DNA of 32,420 nucleotides from Verrucomicrobiota bacterium. Lineage in GTDB: Bacteria; Verrucomicrobiota; Verrucomicrobiia; Verrucomicrobiales; V1-33. Shown in pieces: positions 17,030 to 26,450 of this stretch; positions within the stretch are counted from its first letter, which is position 1; each line of letters starts with the position of its first letter. The DNA lies in NCBI GenBank assembly GCA_003402705.1, contig QQNF01000046.1:1-32420 (forward strand), read 5' to 3'. A program made the translations under genes and the position numbers. The notes below the pieces were generated by a model that was given only the letters and a program-made list of their open reading frames with translations, was not told where the DNA came from and searched no databases.

Positions 17030-19797
17030 GGAAGAAACAGAAACTCGTTGCTGTTGAATAGCGCCCGGCACAGCACCGTCAATCCATGCGTCTCCACCAC
17101 CGGCAGCGCATCGCTCACCTCATCCGCAACCGGTTCGCGCCCTAGCGCTAGTTGCCACGCCCGCCGGATCCGCGCCGCAGGATCATCCCCCGCCTCCCCG
17201 CTCACCCGCGCCGCTAACGCCGCCGACACCTCCACCGTGAACCGGCTGTTGAACAGATTCAGCGCCTGTATCGGCGTCGTGCTCGCCCGCCGCACCGCCG
17301 TGCTCTGGCCCCCGTCCGGACAATCAAACGCCCCGAACACCGCCTCCGTCTCCCGCCGCACTTTATGCGAATAAATCATCCGCCGCTGGTTCTCCTCCGT
17401 CAGCACCTCCACCGGCGTGAACCCGCTCAGCCCGCCCCGCAGGTCAAACAAATCATACCCACGCCCGTACATTTTCAGATTCAGTCTCCCGCTCACCGCT
17501 AGCATCGCATCGCGGATCGCCTCCGCTTCTAGCCGCCGCGACGGATACCGCCACAGCCACCGTACCTCGGCATCCTTCTCCATCCCCGCCCCATTAACCG
17601 CCCCCGTCTGACCGTACGCCCGCGATAGCACGATCAGCCGGTGCATCTGCTTCACTCTCCACCCCGATCGCACAAACTCGCCAGCCAGCCAGTCCAGCAA
17701 CTCCGGATGCGTCGGCTTCATCCCGTTGCGCCCAAAATCGCTAGGTGTCGCCACCAGCCCGCGCCCGAAATGCCCCTGCCAGATCCGGTTCACCATCACC
17801 CGCGCCGTCAGAGGATTCGCCGGACTCGCTATCCACGCCGCCAGCGCATTCCGACGGTCCTGCTCGGCCGTGTCCACCCGCAGCTTCAAATCCCCGAACA
17901 CCACCGGCACCGCAGGCACCACCTCGTCCTTCGGTTGCTCCGGATCACCCCGCAGCAGCACACGAATCACATCAGGCGCTCGGAACTTCCCCGCAAAAAC
18001 CAACTGCCCAGTCTCCGCCTCCCGAATCTTCCCTAGCAGTCCCTCACGCTCCATCACCAATCGCTTCACCTCAGCCGCCTCCTCCGGCCCCAATCCTTCC
18101 GTCGTGAACGCCGGCCCTCCGTCCATTCCCGCCACATACGCCCGCCGGTCACTCGCATCCGCCACCACACGCCATCCCGCACCCTCCCCAACCTCGATCA
18201 CATAATCCGTCGCCAGCCGGTCCTCATAAGTCCCTAGCCGGTCTCTCCCCCAGTCCACCCGCACCACTTCCTCCTCGCCCGCGAACTCCAGCTCCACCCA
18301 GCCCCGCCCGCTCTCCGATGACATCCAGCTCCGCTCATTCCCATACCGTCCGTCATTGATGAACCTCGGCTCGTGCCGGTCCGGCGAAACATTGTCGCCC
18401 GACGTCGTGAACTTCGCCCCCGCACTCGCCAGCGCCACATTCACACCCGCCGCATTGAAGACCTCGATCTCGTCAATGCATGGCTCAAGGCTGTTCGTCG
18501 CCCGCACCGTGAATCTCAGCCGCTTCGTCCGCGCCGGCCCAAACCGATCCGTGTTCCCCAGCGCCCGCACCGTCGCCCTAACCACTCCATCCTTGCGCCC
18601 CGGAACCGCTAACGGAGCCAGCCGCGCCAGTCGCTCCCTGATCCAGGCCTCCCGCTCCCGCGCCACCACCGCCTCCTTCTTCCGCTCCTCAACCCCGCAA
18701 ACCCTCAACTCCCGGTCCTCATACTCCACCCCCGCCACAAACGCCTGCATCGCATAGTAATCCTTCGCAGTAATCGGATCAAACTTGTGATCATGGCACC
18801 GCGCACATCCCACACTCAACCCCAGAAAGGTCTGCCCGATGTTAGTCACCATCTCATCCAGTGAATCCTGCCGCGCCAGCCGGATCGACGGCTCATCCTT
18901 CCCGATCTGCCCCGGCAGCAGCACCGACGCCGTCACCAGAAACCCCGTCGCCGCATCCTCACCAACCGCGTCCCCCGCAATCTGCTCGCGGATGAACCGG
19001 TCGTAAGGCACGTCGTCATTGCACGCCCGGATCACATAATCCCGATACGGCCACGCATTCGGGCGCTCCGTGTTCACTTCAAATCCATGCGTGTCCGCAT
19101 AACGCACCACATCCAGCCAGTGCTGCGCCCACCGCTCACCATACCGGGGCGACGCCAGCAACCGATCCACCTCCCTCTCACGCGCCCCCACCGCCGTCTT
19201 CTCGTTCGCCAGCTCCTCCGCAAACGCCGCCACTTCCTCCGGAGTCGCAGGCAATCCCGTCAGATCCATCGTCACCCGCCGCAACCATACGTCACTCGCC
19301 GCTGGAACTGACATCTCCAGCCCGTTCTCCCGCAGCTTCTCATCAACAAACCCATCAATCGTCCCCTCCACGACGTCCGCCACCGGCTTGAACGCCCAGT
19401 GCTCCCTCGGATCCTCCAACTGCACTCGGTCGACCCCCTCCGGCCACTCCGCACCCTCATCAATCCACCGACCAATCACCTCAATCTCCGCCGCCGAAAT
19501 CTTCCCCTCCGGCGGCATCACCTCATCCTCGTCATCCGTCATTAGCAATCTCATCAGCGGACTCTCCTTCGCATTTCCCGGAATAATGTCCGGCCCGTGA
19601 TGATCCCCGCCCTTCAACGCCGCAGCCTTCACATCCAGCCGCAGCCCCGACTTCTGCTTCTTCTCCCCGTGGCATTCCGCGCAATGCTTCTCGAAAATCG
19701 GCCGCACCTCGCGCACAAAATCCACCGGCGCAGCCCCGGCATTCAGGCTCCACCACCACACCATCATCGTCACAGCAGCTCGTTTGGTCATCGGCAT
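17026..19797 (-). CDS. PSCyt1-PSCyt2-PSD1 cytochrome-containing protein
   Basis: A protein of about 923 residues: signal peptide ([23 protein letters not shown]), PSCyt1 domain with heme site C39-A-E-C42-H43 followed by [12 protein letters not shown], and the PSCyt2 domain ([20 protein letters not shown] and [21 protein letters not shown]). A middle carbohydrate-binding-like insertion of discoidin character follows ([18 protein letters not shown] to [15 protein letters not shown]). The C-terminal PSD1 domain has [23 protein letters not shown] and [10 protein letters not shown]. These proteins are widespread in Planctomycetes and Verrucomicrobia and may bind polysaccharide while handling electrons; function is not proven. 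The ATG at 19797 (GGAAAG upstream) is preferred over in-frame GTG 19893, ATG 19857 and ATG 19833. It is coupled to DUF1501 by an ATGA overlap. Confidence 0.92.
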   Translation of the reverse strand: MPMTKRAAVTMMVWWWSLNAGAAPVDFVREVRPIFEKHCAECHGEKKQKSGLRLDVKAAALKGGDHHGPDIIPGNAKESPLMRLLMTDDEDEVMPPEGKISAAEIEVIGRWIDEGAEWPEGVDRVQLEDPREHWAFKPVADVVEGTIDGFVDEKLRENGLEMSVPAASDVWLRRVTMDLTGLPATPEEVAAFAEELANEKTAVGAREREVDRLLASPRYGERWAQHWLDVVRYADTHGFEVNTERPNAWPYRDYVIRACNDDVPYDRFIREQIAGDAVGEDAATGFLVTASVLLPGQIGKDEPSIRLARQDSLDEMVTNIGQTFLGLSVGCARCHDHKFDPITAKDYYAMQAFVAGVEYEDRELRVCGVEERKKEAVVAREREAWIRERLARLAPLAVPGRKDGVVRATVRALGNTDRFGPARTKRLRFTVRATNSLEPCIDEIEVFNAAGVNVALASAGAKFTTSGDNVSPDRHEPRFINDGRYGNERSWMSSESGRGWVELEFAGEEEVVRVDWGRDRLGTYEDRLATDYVIEVGEGAGWRVVADASDRRAYVAGMDGGPAFTTEGLGPEEAAEVKRLVMEREGLLGKIREAETGQLVFAGKFRAPDVIRVLLRGDPEQPKDEVVPAVPVVFGDLKLRVDTAEQDRRNALAAWIASPANPLTARVMVNRIWQGHFGRGLVATPSDFGRNGMKPTHPELLDWLAGEFVRSGWRVKQMHRLIVLSRAYGQTGAVNGAGMEKDAEVRWLWRYPSRRLEAEAIRDAMLAVSGRLNLKMYGRGYDLFDLRGGLSGFTPVEVLTEENQRRMIYSHKVRRETEAVFGAFDCPDGGQSTAVRRASTTPIQALNLFNSRFTVEVSAALAARVSGEAGDDPAARIRRAWQLALGREPVADEVSDALPVVETHGLTVLCRALFNSNEFLFLP

Positions 19798-20182
19798 TCG
19801 CTTTCCATGATACGGATTTCGCGTCTCGAACATAGCACGCACTTCTCCTCCGCTCATCGCCCGTCCCAGCCGCTTCCGCTCCTCCGCCCCCACCTTCTCA
19901 AGCCATCCCTCCAGCGCCTCCCGCTCAACCCTTCCTGCTTCCCCGCATGCTCAGGAGGCTCCCACCCGCCGCACCCAGTTCACTATCCGCCACGCCGCCC
20001 GAACGGAAAGGCTCTCTTCGATCGGGACTTGAGCCATCTCTCGCCGCTGGCCACCGAACTCCGCCAACACGCCAGACGCCCCCGGATTCCAGACCCGCAC
20101 CCTCAGCCACCGGAGGCGGAAGGCGGCGAATCGGGAACTGGCGGAGGCGAGCCCATAGCATGATAGTGCAAAACAACGCATC
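19798..20182. other. Gene-poor stretch downstream of the antitoxin, site of the missing toxin
   Basis: On the minus strand an ATG at 20181 follows the antitoxin stop after one base, the usual place for a cotranscribed toxin. Its frame begins MRCFAL but then shows no PIN or RelE motif and stops at 19951-19953. The same frame then stays open, without a start, into the region upstream of the PSD1 gene. So a toxin gene has probably been lost or replaced; no functional gene is supported. Confidence 0.45.
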
Positions 20183-20437
20183 TCAATCCTCGCCCTCCAA
20201 CTCCGAGGCGCGCATCTCCGCTACTTCAACCGCACTGAACCTTCTCCCTTTCCATATGGCCTTTCGCTGAGCGGCAAAATCAATCCGAGGCGGCCGTGCC
20301 AGAGTCGGCTTAGCAATCGGCAAAAGTGTCGCATACGGCTTGCCCCGCTTGAGGATCTCAACAGATTCACCGTTGTCCAACCACGCCGAAACACGGCGGA
20401 AGTGATTGCGCAGATCTGCGGTAGTGACGGTGTTCAT
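20183..20437 (-). CDS. Phd/YefM-family type II antitoxin (orphan)
   Basis: An 84-residue protein beginning MNTVTTADLRNHFRRVSAWLD, then GESVEILKRGKPYATLLP. This is the conserved N-terminal DNA-binding half of Phd/YefM antitoxins; the C-terminal tail (from about residue 52) would normally fold on the toxin. Antitoxins of this type neutralise a toxin and repress their own operon. The expected toxin does not follow (see 19798-20182), so this looks like an orphan antitoxin that could still act as a repressor. Start ATG at 20437 is fixed by the family alignment. A perfect palindrome abuts the start codon, leaving no room for a Shine-Dalgarno sequence, which may mean a leaderless or operator-overlapping transcript. 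A longer frame upstream (to 20995) is not supported. Confidence 0.85.
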   Translation of the reverse strand: MNTVTTADLRNHFRRVSAWLDNGESVEILKRGKPYATLLPIAKPTLARPPRIDFAAQRKAIWKGRRFSAVEVAEMRASELEGED

Positions 20438-20453
20438 GATATCCGGAGATATC
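20438..20453 (-). promoter_or_regulatory. Candidate antitoxin operator (palindrome at start codon)
   Basis: GATATC-CGGA-GATATC (plus strand) directly abuts the antitoxin ATG. The two GATATC half-sites are each self-complementary, giving a symmetric site of a size typical for Phd/YefM autoregulation. Binding is inferred from position, not shown. Confidence 0.5.
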
Positions 20454-20461
20454 ACAAACCG

Positions 20462-20845
20462 GGCGCTTCGCAAGCGATGCTCCATGAGGCTACCGTGTCG
20501 GTGCCCAGGCAAGGCTCCCGTGAACGGCCGACTTTGCTGCGTCCATTCCAAGCTTGTGGGCAACCGCCGCAGCGAAGCAAGACAGCCAGGCGCTAGGCTG
20601 CCCTGAAAGGGTGAGCGCAGGGATGTAAACTCCCGACGGCACTCCAGAAGGCACCCAGCCATCCGAGCGGAGCGTGACACCAGCCGCCAGGCTTCCCGAA
20701 GGCCGGGGATCCCGTAGGGCGGGACCTGAGGCAACGCGGGGGCGTTGGCTGCAACGCCTAGCCCGCCGAACAGATGGTGTCTTATAAACGAGGGACCCTT
20801 TCGAGTCCAAGGAACAAGGAGGGCGCGAATCAGGATTCGCAACCG
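20462..20845 (+). ncRNA. Candidate structured non-coding RNA, HEARO/omega-RNA-like, without its IscB gene
   Basis: This stretch lacks a coding signal but is dense in complementary stems on the plus strand. They are CGCTT/AAGCG (20464-20476), GGC-t-ACCG/CGGT-GCC (20488-20505), CTT-t-GCTGCG/CGCAGC-g-AAG (20532-20577), GGGA/TCCC around TGTAAAC (20620-20634), a nested set GGCGGG/CCCGCC (20718-20767) enclosing AGGC/GCCT and AACGC/GCGTT, and a terminal GCGAATC/GATTCGC hairpin (20825-20840). Loops such as GGGATGTAAACTCCC and the overall style recall HEARO RNAs, the guide RNAs of IscB nucleases, which are also found alone. No IscB frame follows. Alternatives are another large structured RNA class or an IS-end remnant. 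Strand and ends are approximate; the HEARO label is inference from memory. Confidence 0.4.
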
Positions 20846-20991
20846 ACGAGCAACACCGGAATCGGGAAAAAGACCCGTTCCTCCTCGCCCCCGCAACGCG
20901 GCTGAATCATCCTTCCTTCCGCCATCATCAGAAGATGCCATCTGTAAGGCGGGCTGCCCTAGCGCAAACACCTGGAACTTCCGCGCCCGGC

Positions 20992-23697
20992 TCAACCCGC
21001 GCCCACTAGCTTCCGCGCTTCCGCCAGCGCCGCATCAAGCCCCGACGCATCCTTGCCTCCCCCACGCGCAAAGTCCGGCTTCCCGCCGCCCTTGCCACCC
21101 ACCATCGGCGCAATCGCCGCAATGATCTTCCCAGCCTGCACGCGCGCCTGATGCTCCGGCGACACCGTCGCAATCAGTGCCACATTCCCGCCGCCCGACG
21201 CTCCTAGCACCACCACCCCCTTGTACAGACCCTTCAGCGCGTCGCTCACCGCCATCGCATACTCGCCATCCGCATCCCCGAGATTCGCCACAATCGCCCC
21301 GTCGCCAGCCTTCGCCAGCAACTCCTTCGCCCTCCCGGAAGCCTCACGCTGCTGCGCCGCCCTCAGCGCCTTCTCCAGCGCCTTCGCGTGCTCCATCAGA
21401 ATCTCCACCTTCTTCTCAAGATCCGGCAACGGACTGCCCAGCTTCGCCGCCAGTCCCTTCAGCCGCGCATTGTCAGCAATCGCCTGCTCGTACGCCGCCA
21501 GCCCAGCCACCGCCTCAATCCGCCGGATCCCCGCACCCGTCGCCGCTTCACCCACAATCCGGAAAAGCCCGATCTCACCCGTCCCGCGGATGTGCGTGCC
21601 ACCGCACAACTCCATGCTGTATCCATCCAATCCAGTCGCCTTCCCGCCGATCTGCACCACCCGCACCCAGTCACCATACTTCTCCCCGAACGCCTGCATG
21701 ATGTCCCCGCGCTCCTTGATGTGACTGTACTTCACCTCCTGCCAGCTCACTAGCGCATTCTCCACAATCCGCTCGTTCACCAGGCGCTCCACATCCGCAA
21801 TCTGCTGCGCCGTCAGTGCCGCACTGTTGAAATCAAACGTCAGCTTCTCCGGCCCCACATACGACCCCTTCTGCGTCGCATCCGGCGACACCACTTCATG
21901 CAGCGCCCAGTGCAGCAGGTGCGTCACACTGTGATGCCGCGAAATCGCCGCCCGCCGCTCCCCATCCACCCGCGCCGTCACCGCCACCCCAGCCTCCAGC
22001 GTCGTCTCCGGATCCACATAATGCAGCCACGTGTTCCCCGACTTCTGCGTGTTCAGCACCGGAATGATCTCCGCTCCCGCCAGCAGTGTCCCCATATCTC
22101 CTAACTGCCCACCCATCTCCGCATAAAACGGCGACGCATCCAGCACCACCGCCGCCTTCCCATCCATGTGCACCACCTCCAGCACCTTCGCCTCAACCTC
22201 GGCAGCATCGTACCCTTTGAACTCCGTCGGTTCCTTCGTCTCGATCTCCGAAAGCTTGATCACCGTCTTCTTCTGCGCGGCCTGGGCCCGCTCGCGCTGC
22301 TCCTGCATCAGTCTCTCAAACCCGGCCTTGTCCACCGCGAGGCCGCTTTCCCTCGCCATCAGTTCCGTTAGATCGAGCGGGAACCCGTAGGTGTCGTAAA
22401 GCAGAAACGCATCCCCGCCGCTGATCTTCGCACCCGAATGAGCCACGATCTTCTCGAAAAGCAGTATCCCCTTATCCAGCGTCCGGTTGAACGCCTCCTC
22501 CTCCGTCTTCAGCGTCTGCTTCACAAAATCCTTCCGCTGCTTCAGTTCCGGGAAAACCCCGCCCATGTGCGCCGCCAGCGTGTCGACCAGCTTGTAGAAG
22601 AACGGTTCGCTGAATCCTAACGTCCGCCCGTAGCGCACCGCCCGGCGCAGAATCCGCCGCAGCACGTAATTCCGGTCGCTGTTCCCCGGCACAATCCCGT
22701 CCGCGATCGAAAAACTCAGCGTCCGGATGTGGTCCGCAATCACCCGGAAGGCCACGTCCACCTTCTCCTGTTCCGTGTCACCAGTGCTCCCCGCCACCGG
22801 CAGCGTCGCCGTGTACCGCTTCCCGCTCAGCTTCTCGATCTCGTCAAACAGCGGCCGGAACACATCCGTGTCGTAATTCGAAATCTTCGCGTTCTCGAAG
22901 TCCGTGAAATCCTTCGTCCCGTGAATGATCGACACCACGCGCTCAAAACCCATCCCCGTGTCCACATGCTGCGCCGGCAGCGGCACAAACGATCCGTCAG
23001 GATTCGCATTGTACTGAATGAACACGTTGTTCCAGATCTCAATGCACGCCGCCGTCGGTCCGTTCACCAGCAGCGCCCCGGCCTTCTGCCGCTCAATGTC
23101 CGTACGCACCGGCCCAGGCGTCAGATCGACGTGAATCTCCGTGCACGGTCCGCACGGCCCCGTCTCGCCCATCATCCAGAAGTTGTCCTTCTTGTTCCCG
23201 TTCACGATGTGAATCTCCGGATCCAGCCCGATGCTCCGGAACTTCTCCGCCCAGATCTCCCACGCTTCCTGGTCACGCTCCGACGGATCCCCCGGCCCAG
23301 GCTGGTAAATCGTCGCATACACCCGCTCCCCCGGGAACTTCCACACCTCGATGATCAGTTCCCACGCCCAGCTGATCGCCTCCTTCTTGAAGTAATCCCC
23401 GAACGACCAGTTCCCCAGCATCTCGAAAAACGTGTGGTGATAGGTGTCCAGCCCCACATCGTCCAAATCATTGTGCTTGCCCCCCGCACGGATGCACTTC
23501 TGCGTGTCCGCCGCCCGCCCCGGCTTGTACGGACACTCGATCTGCCCCAGAAAAATCGGCACGAACTGATTCATCCCCGCGTTCGTGAACAGCAGGTTCG
23601 GACTGTCCGGCATCAGGCTGCTGGAAGGCACTATCGTGTGCTGCTTCGACTTGAAGAAATCGAGGAAGCTCTGGCGGATCTGTGCGGCGGTCATCAT
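20992..23697 (-). CDS. alaS: Alanyl-tRNA synthetase
   Basis: The protein of about 901 residues charges tRNA-Ala with alanine. It starts MMTAAQIRQSFLDFFKSKQH, then FTNAGMNQFVPIFLG and KCIRAGGKHNDLDDVG, the class II catalytic core. The editing domain shows HSVTHLLHWAL (H-x3-H) and the Cys of MELCGGTHIRGTG, giving the zinc-binding HxxxH/CxxxH set. The C-terminus has the DHHA1-like domain rich in GGG and ending KLVGAG. Start at ATG-ATG 23697/23694 is chosen because the universal N-terminus begins there; a longer frame to 23841 is not conserved. No Shine-Dalgarno sequence is seen; a T-rich tract precedes the ATG. The gene is full-length and ordinary, and acts as a reliable anchor in this region. 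Confidence 0.98.
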   Translation of the reverse strand: MMTAAQIRQSFLDFFKSKQHTIVPSSSLMPDSPNLLFTNAGMNQFVPIFLGQIECPYKPGRAADTQKCIRAGGKHNDLDDVGLDTYHHTFFEMLGNWSFGDYFKKEAISWAWELIIEVWKFPGERVYATIYQPGPGDPSERDQEAWEIWAEKFRSIGLDPEIHIVNGNKKDNFWMMGETGPCGPCTEIHVDLTPGPVRTDIERQKAGALLVNGPTAACIEIWNNVFIQYNANPDGSFVPLPAQHVDTGMGFERVVSIIHGTKDFTDFENAKISNYDTDVFRPLFDEIEKLSGKRYTATLPVAGSTGDTEQEKVDVAFRVIADHIRTLSFSIADGIVPGNSDRNYVLRRILRRAVRYGRTLGFSEPFFYKLVDTLAAHMGGVFPELKQRKDFVKQTLKTEEEAFNRTLDKGILLFEKIVAHSGAKISGGDAFLLYDTYGFPLDLTELMARESGLAVDKAGFERLMQEQRERAQAAQKKTVIKLSEIETKEPTEFKGYDAAEVEAKVLEVVHMDGKAAVVLDASPFYAEMGGQLGDMGTLLAGAEIIPVLNTQKSGNTWLHYVDPETTLEAGVAVTARVDGERRAAISRHHSVTHLLHWALHEVVSPDATQKGSYVGPEKLTFDFNSAALTAQQIADVERLVNERIVENALVSWQEVKYSHIKERGDIMQAFGEKYGDWVRVVQIGGKATGLDGYSMELCGGTHIRGTGEIGLFRIVGEAATGAGIRRIEAVAGLAAYEQAIADNARLKGLAAKLGSPLPDLEKKVEILMEHAKALEKALRAAQQREASGRAKELLAKAGDGAIVANLGDADGEYAMAVSDALKGLYKGVVVLGASGGGNVALIATVSPEHQARVQAGKIIAAIAPMVGGKGGGKPDFARGGGKDASGLDAALAEARKLVGAG

Positions 23698-23852
23698 AGG
23701 AAAAAATCGGTTGGTCGGCACGCCATCACTGGCACACCGGGAAATCGGGAGCGCCGAGGCTATCCCGGTCGCATGGAAAATAAAGCGCCGTTTACACGCC
23801 TGCGCGGGCGCGGGGTTGACGCCCCCGCCGCACGGTTCCACCCTCGCGGACT

Positions 23853-24278
23853 ATGAAGCGCATTCTCTTCACCTCCACTCTCGCCGCTGCTCTCGCAGCC
23901 GCTCTTTTCATGACCGCACACACCGTCACTGCCGCACCCGAAGGCGCACCCGCGCCCTACCGCCACGTCGTCCTTTTCAAATTCAAGGCCGACGCCCCCA
24001 AGGAAAAAGTCGCCGAGGTCGTCAAGGCCTTCGCCGGTCTCAAGGAAAAACTCCCCGCCGTCCTCTCCTTCGAACACGGCCTCAACGTCAGCCCCGAAGG
24101 CATCAACGACGGCTTCACCCACGTCTTCACCGCCACCTTCAAGGACAAGGCTTCCCTCGAAAATCACTACCTCAAGGAACCCGCCCACGAGGAATTCGTG
24201 AAACTCATCAAGCCAGTCATCGAAAAGGTCCTCGTCGTCGACTACGTCGCCAACTTCGTCGACCACGGCGCCCACTGA
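23853..24278 (+). CDS. Secreted Dabb-domain (stress-responsive A/B barrel) protein
   Basis: A 141-residue protein with a signal peptide (about residues 1-28) and a single Dabb domain (PF07876-like, residues 35-132), starting YRHVVLFKFKADAPKEKV and containing FEHGLNVSPEG, FTHVFTATFKDKASLENHY and EEFVKL. Dabb proteins are small dimeric ferredoxin-like barrels; some act on polyketides, many are uncharacterised. Secreted versions are frequent in Verrucomicrobia and Planctomycetes. The gene diverges from alaS with 155 nt between them and ends 10 nt before the convergent propeller gene. Function is unknown. Confidence 0.9.
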   Translation: MKRILFTSTLAAALAAALFMTAHTVTAAPEGAPAPYRHVVLFKFKADAPKEKVAEVVKAFAGLKEKLPAVLSFEHGLNVSPEGINDGFTHVFTATFKDKASLENHYLKEPAHEEFVKLIKPVIEKVLVVDYVANFVDHGAH

Positions 24279-24288
24279 CCCCGGCCCC

Positions 24289-25470
24289 TCATTCCGCCCC
24301 GCGGAAACAGTAAATCACCCCGTCGTCGGCACCCATCACAAGGCCGCCGGCGGCGGGGCACGCGCTCGTCTGCACCGGCTGGCCAGCTTCATACTTCCAC
24401 AACTCCTCCCCGTCCTTCGCCCGCACCGCATAAATAAATCCGTCGTCGCTCCCGAACAGCACCGCTTCCCCCGCCACCACCGGCGAGCTGTCCACCCGCC
24501 CCTTCGCCCGGAACGACCACTTCTCCTCCCCGTCCGCAAGGCTCAGACAATGCAGCCGCTTGCCACGGTCTCCCACGTACACCATCCCCTCCGCCGTAAT
24601 CGCCGGCGATGAGAAAAACGGAAACTCCCGGTCCTTGTACGTCCACTTCGGCACCCGCGTGCGCGCATCCACCGCCACCACTTCGTTCCCGTAATGCCCG
24701 AACACCGCCACCCCGTCCCGCGCCGCCACCGTGCTCGATATCGGATTGTTCACCTCCGTCTTCCCCGTCTCCGACCCATCCTCCAGCTTCACAAAATACA
24801 GATACCCGTCACAGCCCCCGAACATCAGCTGCCCATCCGTCAGACTCGCGCTCCCATTCACATAATTGCCCGTTTCCACCACCCACACCTTCGCACCGGT
24901 CGCCCCGTCCAGCGCATACAGCTTGTTATCATACGACCCCACAATCACCAGCGGCTTGCCGCCCTCGCGCATCCAGACGTTAGGCCCTGACCGCACCTCC
25001 CCTTCCGTCGCAAACCGCCACCGTTCCTTCCCCGTCGCCGCCTCCAGCGCATACACACTCCCATCCAGACTCCCGAAAATCACCAGGTCTCCCGCCAGCA
25101 GCGCGCTGCCCTCAATCGCATCCTTCGCCGTAAATTCCCACGCCACCGTCCCATCCGCCGCCTTCAGCGATCGGAACACGCCTTTCCCGTCCCCGATGAA
25201 ATAAAAGCTGCCGTCACTCACCGCCGTCGCCTTCACCGGCCGCGCCGCCGCAAACTTCCACGCCAGCTTCAGCGGAAACTTGAACGTCGCCTCACTCACG
25301 CCCGTCATCGCACTGTCCCCGCGCCACACACGCCATTCATCAGCCGCTCTCACACTCAGCGGCAGCAGCGGCAGTGCGATCCGCACAAACAGAGCAGTCA
25401 GTTTCATGCAGCCAAACATGCCCCGCGCCATCGGCAGCGCAAGCCGCTCGGCACTCCCGTTCGCGGCCAT
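24289..25470 (-). CDS. PQQ-type beta-propeller repeat protein (BamB-like fold), secreted
   Basis: A 393-residue protein whose body is seven or eight propeller blades with the PQQ-repeat signature (DGSVYALEAATGKERWRF, DNKLYALDGATGAKVW, DGFIYAVRAKDGEELWKYEAG). The blades lack catalytic residues of quinoprotein dehydrogenases, so the protein is likely a binding scaffold. A hydrophobic signal peptide (KLTALFVRIALPLLPLSVRAA) lies at residues about 23-43. The ATG at 25470 overlaps the stop of the upstream DUF1080 gene (TGATG), supporting translational coupling; a start at 25407 (MKLTAL) would give a more usual signal peptide length. The role is unknown, but pairing with DUF1080 suggests a periplasmic carbohydrate function. 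Confidence 0.85.
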   Translation of the reverse strand: MAANGSAERLALPMARGMFGCMKLTALFVRIALPLLPLSVRAADEWRVWRGDSAMTGVSEATFKFPLKLAWKFAAARPVKATAVSDGSFYFIGDGKGVFRSLKAADGTVAWEFTAKDAIEGSALLAGDLVIFGSLDGSVYALEAATGKERWRFATEGEVRSGPNVWMREGGKPLVIVGSYDNKLYALDGATGAKVWVVETGNYVNGSASLTDGQLMFGGCDGYLYFVKLEDGSETGKTEVNNPISSTVAARDGVAVFGHYGNEVVAVDARTRVPKWTYKDREFPFFSSPAITAEGMVYVGDRGKRLHCLSLADGEEKWSFRAKGRVDSSPVVAGEAVLFGSDDGFIYAVRAKDGEELWKYEAGQPVQTSACPAAGGLVMGADDGVIYCFRGAE

Positions 25471-26255
25471 CACTTCGGCTCCAGCGGCAGCAACTCAATG
25501 TTCCGGAACCACACCGGCTGCCCTTCCGCCTGCAGCGCAATGTGCCCGAACCCCAGCAGCCGGTTCCCGCCCGCCTCAAGTTGGTCCGTCGCCGGCGCAT
25601 TGTCATTCCGCGGATCCAGCTGCGGATGCTGATAACGCAGCACCTCCACACCATTCACCCGGTGAATGATCTCATCTTGCCCGCGCACCTCCACCTCCGC
25701 CTTCACCCATGTCTCCGTCGGCAGCGTCGGCGCACTCGACGTCACAATGTGCTTCGTCACCAGCTGCCCGCCCATCTCCACATGCGTTCCCGGCGTGCAC
25801 AGATTCCCCGTCGGCCGCGCCCCCTTCCCTTCATCCGCTAGAAACTGCATCTCCAGACTGCTCGGAAACCCCTGATCGAACCGCATGCTCTGCGGCGGCT
25901 GCGCGTGCAGCATCACCCCGCTGTTCAGATTCACATACCCAGGCGCATCCTTCATCATCTCCCCCGTAAACCGGTACTCCAGCCGAAGAATATAATGCGA
26001 ATACGCTAGGTTCGTGAACAAGTGCCCGAACTGCCCGTCAAACTTCCCGTACCGACTATAGTCCACTTTGATGATCCCGTCCTCCACCCGGAACGTCTCC
26101 GCGTAGTTCTCTCCCAGCGGCCGCTTCGCAATCTTCACCGTCCAGCCGGACAAATCCCGGCCGTTGAACAGGCTCACCCACTTCGGCGCATCCGCCGTCG
26201 CCATCGTACCCGCAAGCCCAAGCATGACCAAGGCAGAACAAATCATTCGTGTCAT
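25470..26255 (-). CDS. DUF1080 (3-keto-disaccharide hydrolase-like) secreted protein
   Basis: A protein of about 261 residues with a signal peptide (MTRMICSALVMLGLAGTMATADA) and the jelly-roll DUF1080 fold: WVSLFNGRDLSGWTV, then FRVEDGIIKV, YVNLNSGVMLH and EMQFL. Members of this family (now also called 3-keto-disaccharide hydrolase) cleave oxidised disaccharides after a Gfo/Idh/MocA-type oxidoreductase; a Gfo/Idh/MocA gene lies about 2 kb upstream. Start at ATG 26255 is chosen for the signal peptide; ATG 26246 is also possible, with a purine-rich GGGGGG tract upstream. The stop TGA overlaps the ATG of the propeller gene. The enzymatic claim is inferred from the family. Confidence 0.85.
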   Translation of the reverse strand: MTRMICSALVMLGLAGTMATADAPKWVSLFNGRDLSGWTVKIAKRPLGENYAETFRVEDGIIKVDYSRYGKFDGQFGHLFTNLAYSHYILRLEYRFTGEMMKDAPGYVNLNSGVMLHAQPPQSMRFDQGFPSSLEMQFLADEGKGARPTGNLCTPGTHVEMGGQLVTKHIVTSSAPTLPTETWVKAEVEVRGQDEIIHRVNGVEVLRYQHPQLDPRNDNAPATDQLEAGGNRLLGFGHIALQAEGQPVWFRNIELLPLEPK

Positions 26256-26450
26256 CCCCCCATGCTGCCCCGCCCGCACCCATCCCGCAAGCCTCGTCTC
26301 GCCACACAAAAATGGGCGGCCGCCGCCCCCACCCGGAACGACGGCCGCCCTGACCAATACCAAATACGACCTCATTCTCGCACTCCCTCGTCCGCACGCC
26401 ATTGCACCATGGTTCACCCGGAAAATCCCAGGGCCCTCTCCCTTCAACCT

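Noticed and set aside
20462..20845. Group I or group II intron
   Set aside because: No domain V-like hairpin, no maturase frame and no recognisable splice-site motifs were seen.
20438..20995. Upstream extension of the antitoxin frame to 20995 (270 residues)
   Set aside because: Only the last 84 residues match the Phd/YefM family; the rest overlaps a structured non-coding stretch and has no family-like motifs.
23698..23841. N-terminal extension of alaS to 23841
   Set aside because: Universal AlaRS N-terminus begins at the MM codons at 23697/23694; the 48 extra residues are not conserved and look like read-through of the promoter region.
21177..23856. Long plus-strand frames opposite alaS
   Set aside because: Arg/Pro/His-rich antisense shadows of a GC-rich gene; no independent start context or family resemblance.
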